In this document: piece by piece, positions 42,359-45,880 of the stretch
Position numbering within the stretch: the stretch's first letter is position 1
Layout: each line of letters opens with the position of its first letter
Source of the DNA: Thermoguttaceae bacterium
GTDB taxonomy: Bacteria > Planctomycetota > Planctomycetia > Pirellulales > Thermoguttaceae
Assembly (NCBI GenBank): GCA_017652805.1
Contig: JAGCAH010000020.1
Coordinates: forward strand, 1-45,880
Length of the DNA stretch: 45,880 nucleotides
Direction: 5' to 3'
Notes under the pieces: generated by a model
What the model saw: the letters and a program-made list of their open reading frames with translations, nothing else
Database searches by the model: none
Told to the model about the DNA's origin: nothing
Translations under genes and position numbers: made by a program

Positions 42359-42940
42359 ATGGCAGTTAAAACTGTATTCACGACCGGAGAAGCAGCGAAG
42401 ATTTGTAAGGTTAGCCAGCAGACAATTATTCGTTGCTTCGATTCCGGGCAGCTGAAGGGATTCAGGGTTCCTGGGAGTCGATTTCGGAGAATTCCGAGAG
42501 ACCAGCTCTTCGCCTTCATGAAAAACAACGGTATTCCGACCGACGCGCTTGAAAGCGGAAAACGGAAGATTCTCGTCGTTGACGACGATCCCGATTTGGT
42601 TCGTATGATCGTCGACGTCCTCGAAAGCGATGGCCGCTTTGAAACGCGATCGGTCAACAACGGTTTCGATGCCGGAATGATGGTCAAAGAATACCGTCCC
42701 GACCTCATCATCCTCGATGTCATGCTTCAAGACATCAATGGAAAAGACGTCTGTATTCGCGTCCGGAACGACTCGTCCCTCGAAGACGTCAAGATCATCT
42801 GCATTTCGGGGATGGTCGAAGAAGACAAAATTCAAGAGCTCAAGGCCGCGGGAGCGAATGTGTTTCTCCACAAACCGTTCGATACCGATGTTCTCATCGA
42901 AAAGATGTGTGCCCTTCTTGAAATCGAGTCATTTGCCTGA
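42359..42940 (+). CDS. HTH-receiver response regulator (excisionase-type HTH fused to REC)
   Basis: 193 residues. Residues ~6-58 form a MerR/excisionase-like winged helix (FTTGEAAKICKVSQQTIIRC, then GFRVPGSRFRRIPRDQL). Residues ~70-190 form a complete receiver domain: acidic pocket D75/D76 in LVVDDDP, phosphorylation site D120 in LIILDVML, S150 in ICISGM and K172 in HKPF. The output domain stands before the receiver, opposite to the usual order. AAGGAAAG precedes the ATG. A histidine kinase gene follows 50 bases later, its probable partner. The AT-rich upstream region with tandem promoters may include its own binding sites. Confidence 0.87.
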   Translation: MAVKTVFTTGEAAKICKVSQQTIIRCFDSGQLKGFRVPGSRFRRIPRDQLFAFMKNNGIPTDALESGKRKILVVDDDPDLVRMIVDVLESDGRFETRSVNNGFDAGMMVKEYRPDLIILDVMLQDINGKDVCIRVRNDSSLEDVKIICISGMVEEDKIQELKAAGANVFLHKPFDTDVLIEKMCALLEIESFA

Positions 42941-42990
42941 CCGAGACCGAACGGTTCGGGCGTCACAATTCAGGACCAACGGCTAACCCA

Positions 42991-43674
42991 ATGCCTGAAC
43001 CGAACGACAAGCTGATGACTGCGCTGGCGGAATTTGCCGCCGGCGCCGGTCACGAAATCAATAACCCGCTGGCGATCATCAGCGGGCACGCTCAGGTTCT
43101 CCTCGAAAAAGCCGAAACTCCGGACCAGCGGCGAAGGCTCGCCTCGATCATCTCCCAGACGAAACGCGCCTATGAAATGATCGCCGATATCCGTCTTTTC
43201 GGTTCTCCCCCCGAGCCGTCGAACTCGCTCTTTAATCTCAAAGCTTTTTTGGAACAGCTCGCTGTCGATTACGACGGGAACGACGCGGAATTCCCCGTCG
43301 CCCTTTCGATTGAGTACGGCGAAAATCCCGTACCGGAAGAGGTAAATTGCGACCGACAGATGCTCCGGATGGTCTTCGATGCCCTGGTGCGCAACGCCTA
43401 TGAAGCGGTCGCTCCGAAAGAAGCCCGGGTGAAGGTCGCTGTTTTTTCAAACCCTCAGACCCGTCAATGCCGTTTTACTCTGACCGACAACGGTCCGGGA
43501 ATCCCCCCTCGGCTTCAATCCCGTATTTTTCTCCCCTACTTCTCGGGCCGAGACGCCGGTCGCGGACTCGGTTTCGGTCTTCCGAGGAGCTGGGCTCTCA
43601 TGAAAAAGATGGGGGGGGATCTTTCGTTAAACGACGAGGGATTTGTGATCACCCTGCCGCTGTCGAAGGATTAA
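42991..43674 (+). CDS. Soluble sensor-less histidine kinase
   Basis: 227 residues, with no transmembrane segment and no PAS, GAF or other input domain: the protein is only a phosphoacceptor/dimerisation helix pair and a catalytic domain. H-box AGAGHEINNPLAII with H21, N-box ALVRNAYEA with N135, G1 box DNGPGIP with D166, and G2 box GRGLGFGLP. It should phosphorylate the receiver protein encoded just upstream. Signal input must come from a partner protein, cytoplasmic ligand or phosphorelay. No good Shine-Dalgarno site is visible before the ATG, so the start is moderately sure. Confidence 0.86.
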   Translation: MPEPNDKLMTALAEFAAGAGHEINNPLAIISGHAQVLLEKAETPDQRRRLASIISQTKRAYEMIADIRLFGSPPEPSNSLFNLKAFLEQLAVDYDGNDAEFPVALSIEYGENPVPEEVNCDRQMLRMVFDALVRNAYEAVAPKEARVKVAVFSNPQTRQCRFTLTDNGPGIPPRLQSRIFLPYFSGRDAGRGLGFGLPRSWALMKKMGGDLSLNDEGFVITLPLSKD

Positions 43675-43716
43675 ATAATTCTCGAGCCGCAGCTCCACCA
43701 ATAGGAGACGAATCGA

Positions 43717-44826
43717 ATGAATCGTATCTTCGCATTCACTTTGTCGTTATTCCTTTCCGCTTTCTTTTGCTCCCCTCTCCTTTCCGATGAACTCATCGAA
43801 GGAGAAGATTATGTTTTCGTCACCCACGACGGGGGGGCCGGGGGATATGAGGCGTTCCCCGACATCTGCCGACTCAAAGACGGACGGCTTCTGTGCGTCT
43901 TTTATGACGGGTACGGCCATATCGCGTTTCCGAACGCCGAAATCTTTAAAACCGGCGGACGAATTTCGGGATGTTATTCTTCCGACGAAGGAAAAACGTG
44001 GAGCGAACCGTTTGTCATTTTCGATTCCCCCTTCGATGACCGCGACCCTTCGGTAACCGCTCTGGACGACGGAACCCTTCTCTGCGCGTTTTTTATTCTC
44101 GATAAGCCGATCGACCCGAAGGCGAGATACCGAAAGCTGGGATCCTGGTACATCCGATCCAATGACGGGGGAGCGTCGTGGAGTGAACCGACGCCCATTT
44201 CGGACCGATTTTGGGGATCCTCGCCGATCCGGATTCTCAAAAACGGACGATGGATCGCCGGGCTCTACAACCAGAATCAGGAAATGAAGGCGGCGGTCGG
44301 AATTTCCGACGATCAGGGGAAGCATTGGCAAGTCGTCATCGTCCCAATGTCAGGCCGTCCCGACGGAGACGAAACCGACCTGATCGAGCGGAGTGACGGT
44401 TCGCTTCTCCTGTATATCAGAAGCCGCAAAGGAGCCGAGCCCCACCCCATGCTTGTCAGTCGTTCCTATGACGGCGGTCAGTCGTGGACGGAGGCGGAAA
44501 GCGCCGGCTTTTCGGGACATTGTCCCTATTTTTATAAGACACCCGAAGGGGTTTTCGTGCTGGGAACAAGAACGGGAACAACCGTTCTGAGCGGAGACGG
44601 GGTCATTCCCGAAACAACCACCATCCGAATCAGTTTTGACGAGGGAGAGACCTGGAGTGCTCCCGTAACGGTTGATCACTGTTTGGGCGCCTACCCCTCG
44701 ATGGTCACGCTCCGCGACGGATCAACCCTCATCGTTTACTATGAGGAAAAAGAGGGCTCGAATATCCGCGCCCGAAAATACCGCATTTCAAACGGCGGGG
44801 TCGAGTGGCTGAAGTTCGACAGGTAA
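43717..44826 (+). CDS. Secreted sialidase-like (BNR/Asp-box) protein
   Basis: 369 residues. Signal peptide RIFAFTLSLFLSAFFCSPLL, cleavage near LSDE. The mature part is a single six-bladed propeller with five Asp boxes (SSDEGKTW, SNDGGASW, SDDQGKHW, SYDGGQSW, SFDEGETW) and blade starts such as FPDICRLKDGRLLCVFYDG. The fold is that of sialidases and related glycoside hydrolases. The RIP arginine motif of GH33 is not seen, so sialic acid as substrate is uncertain. AGGAGA lies before the ATG. It follows the kinase gene by 42 bases and could be in the same transcript, which would tie glycan use to the two-component pair. Confidence 0.8.
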   Translation: MNRIFAFTLSLFLSAFFCSPLLSDELIEGEDYVFVTHDGGAGGYEAFPDICRLKDGRLLCVFYDGYGHIAFPNAEIFKTGGRISGCYSSDEGKTWSEPFVIFDSPFDDRDPSVTALDDGTLLCAFFILDKPIDPKARYRKLGSWYIRSNDGGASWSEPTPISDRFWGSSPIRILKNGRWIAGLYNQNQEMKAAVGISDDQGKHWQVVIVPMSGRPDGDETDLIERSDGSLLLYIRSRKGAEPHPMLVSRSYDGGQSWTEAESAGFSGHCPYFYKTPEGVFVLGTRTGTTVLSGDGVIPETTTIRISFDEGETWSAPVTVDHCLGAYPSMVTLRDGSTLIVYYEEKEGSNIRARKYRISNGGVEWLKFDR

Positions 44827-44868
44827 AACTCCCCTTCTCAGCAAATTCTCCAAAAAAGAGAGTCTGCC

Positions 44869-45880
44869 TCACGAGAGTGTCGTGAACCAGTAGTCGACAA
44901 GCCAGGTGAGATCGGCATTGTCCACATAGTCGTCGCCGTTGATATCGCAGTCTTCATTCCACGCGACATCGCCGGGCGCCGTGTGCCAGGCGCTGAGGAG
45001 AAGTCCCCAATCCCCGGTCGAAACGATTCCGTTGCCGTCAATGTCGGGGGTGTGGGCCCAGAGGCGCGAATAGGAAGGAACGCCGACCGATTCGATCAGA
45101 GCGTCAGCCAGGGGATACGTTTCACCGCTTCTGACGTAATAGTAGCCGTAAACGAAGGGCGAAACGGGATCCGTAATTCCCGAAACGGAAATCGAAGGGG
45201 TCGTCTGCGAGGAACTGTCGAGCGAAACGACAAAACGGGCCAGAAGCCATGAATTTTCGCCGCCTGTGATCGGTTGCAAAAGGCTCCAATCCTGAGTGGA
45301 CGAGAAGAGCCACGCCACCTGGACACCTTTGATGCGGGTTTGACCGGTGTCGTAATACAGATATTCACTCATGGTAACTTTCCCGGCGTAGATGTCCTCA
45401 AGATCGAGGAAAACCACCTGATCGGGATCATAGTCGAGCTGAATCTGAATGCTCGAGATAAACTTTCCGTTGGCATTAAAATCGGAAACCCAGACTTCAA
45501 GATAGAACTCGTTGCTGCCGACGACCGCCTCACGGGTCGAAACGGGAACCTCGTCGTTCGGCAAATAGTAGAACGTCCCGAAGTTACGGCTCCCTGTTGC
45601 GAGAACCTGGTAATTTTCGGTCGGTTCCGAAAGAGCCGCCAAAGTAATGGTCACTTCCGGATCATCCAGAGCCGTATCCTGCGGCACCCCACCGTCTTCG
45701 GGAAGCGGAACGGTGTCCGTCGATCCGACGGAGAGAACGGCCGCGCCCGGGGGGTTGACGAAATCGGGATCGCCGACCGATTTCATCCAATTCGCTCTGA
45801 TATACGTCAGATCTCCCGGGCCGATCACGCCGTCGGCATCGATATCATACGACGGATTCCAATTTTCCTCATCGGCCGAG
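44869..45880 (-). CDS. Dockerin-type surface protein with cohesin-like domain (5' partial)
   Basis: The frame is open through the right edge, so the N-terminus is missing; the GTG at 45828 is not the start. At the edge the reading frame gives DIDADGVIGPGDLTYIRANW, a dockerin-type calcium repeat. A beta-sandwich region in the middle (EFYLEVWVSDFNANGKFISS, IQLDYDPDQVVFLDLEDIY, LARFVVSLDSSSQTTPSIS) resembles cohesin-type domains. The C-terminus has two more dockerin-like loops (DIDGNGIVSTGDWGLLLSAW and DINGDDYVDNADLTWLVDYW) and ends four residues later. Probably secreted or surface-bound. It shares its plan with the dockerin protein 10 kb to the left but is not a close copy. It converges on the sialidase-like gene. 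Confidence 0.75.
   Translation of the reverse strand, partial: SADEENWNPSYDIDADGVIGPGDLTYIRANWMKSVGDPDFVNPPGAAVLSVGSTDTVPLPEDGGVPQDTALDDPEVTITLAALSEPTENYQVLATGSRNFGTFYYLPNDEVPVSTREAVVGSNEFYLEVWVSDFNANGKFISSIQIQLDYDPDQVVFLDLEDIYAGKVTMSEYLYYDTGQTRIKGVQVAWLFSSTQDWSLLQPITGGENSWLLARFVVSLDSSSQTTPSISVSGITDPVSPFVYGYYYVRSGETYPLADALIESVGVPSYSRLWAHTPDIDGNGIVSTGDWGLLLSAWHTAPGDVAWNEDCDINGDDYVDNADLTWLVDYWFTTLS

Noticed and set aside
1-45880. CRISPR array, tRNA/rRNA, transposon or prophage
   Set aside because: No direct-repeat/spacer pattern, cloverleaf, transposase, integrase or phage structural gene was seen on reading the gaps and genes. The only tandem repeats are protein-coding coiled-coil units.

Overview
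The window looks like chromosomal DNA of a planctomycete (Planctomycetota). This is inferred from protein content, with no 16S or marker gene here. Pointers are two HzsA-related c-type cytochrome/propeller proteins, a secreted protein with an LExLExR-type N-terminal motif plus cohesin-like, Fn3 and dockerin modules, a YdjY-domain protein, a ceramidase-like protein, Gfo/Idh/MocA and xylose-isomerase-like proteins, and an HTH-receiver regulator. The DNA is GC-rich in genes and AT-rich between them. I see no tRNA, rRNA, CRISPR array, insertion sequence, phage gene or replication origin.

Layout. 1-7.0 kb (+): 3' part of an HzsA-related protein fused to a formylglycine-enzyme-like domain, a GT39-like membrane glycosyltransferase and a Tat-exported GH78-type alpha-L-rhamnosidase. 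7.1-8.3 kb: a decayed alpha/beta-hydrolase gene with two in-frame stops. 8.3-10.6 kb (+): trpB and gmd overlapping by four bases. 10.7-19.5 kb (-): a membrane-anchored coiled-coil protein made of 35-residue repeats, a GH106-type rhamnosidase, metY and a second HzsA-related protein. 19.8-22.4 kb (+): argJ, an A-type Fe-S carrier and a CbpA-like co-chaperone, ending in a two-way terminator shared with asnA (-). 23.8-26.4 kb (+): ROK glucokinase, queE and an exported TIM-barrel protein. 26.4-32.9 kb (-): comF, then a five-gene run (SDR, AKR, ceramidase-like, DegT aminotransferase, Gfo/Idh) with its own promoter and terminator. 33.1-35.1 kb (-): cohesin-like/dockerin protein coupled to a YdjY protein. 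35.4-37.2 kb (+): a very acidic small protein coupled to an HD phosphohydrolase. 37.2-39.5 kb (-): a double-parvulin foldase and a possible small membrane protein. 39.6-44.8 kb (+): an exported esterase-like protein, a two-component pair (HTH-receiver plus sensorless kinase) behind tandem promoters, and a sialidase-like protein. The right edge (-) cuts a second dockerin-type protein.

Together the genes suggest a glycan-degrading bacterium: two families of rhamnosidase, a sialidase-like protein, sugar oxidoreductases, glucokinase, GDP-mannose dehydratase and surface dockerin-type modules, mixed with housekeeping biosynthesis. The parts most likely to hide undescribed biology are the SDR-AKR-ceramidase-like-DegT-Gfo/Idh operon, the HTH-receiver/sensorless-kinase pair, the acidic protein coupled to the HD enzyme, and the HzsA-FGE fusion.
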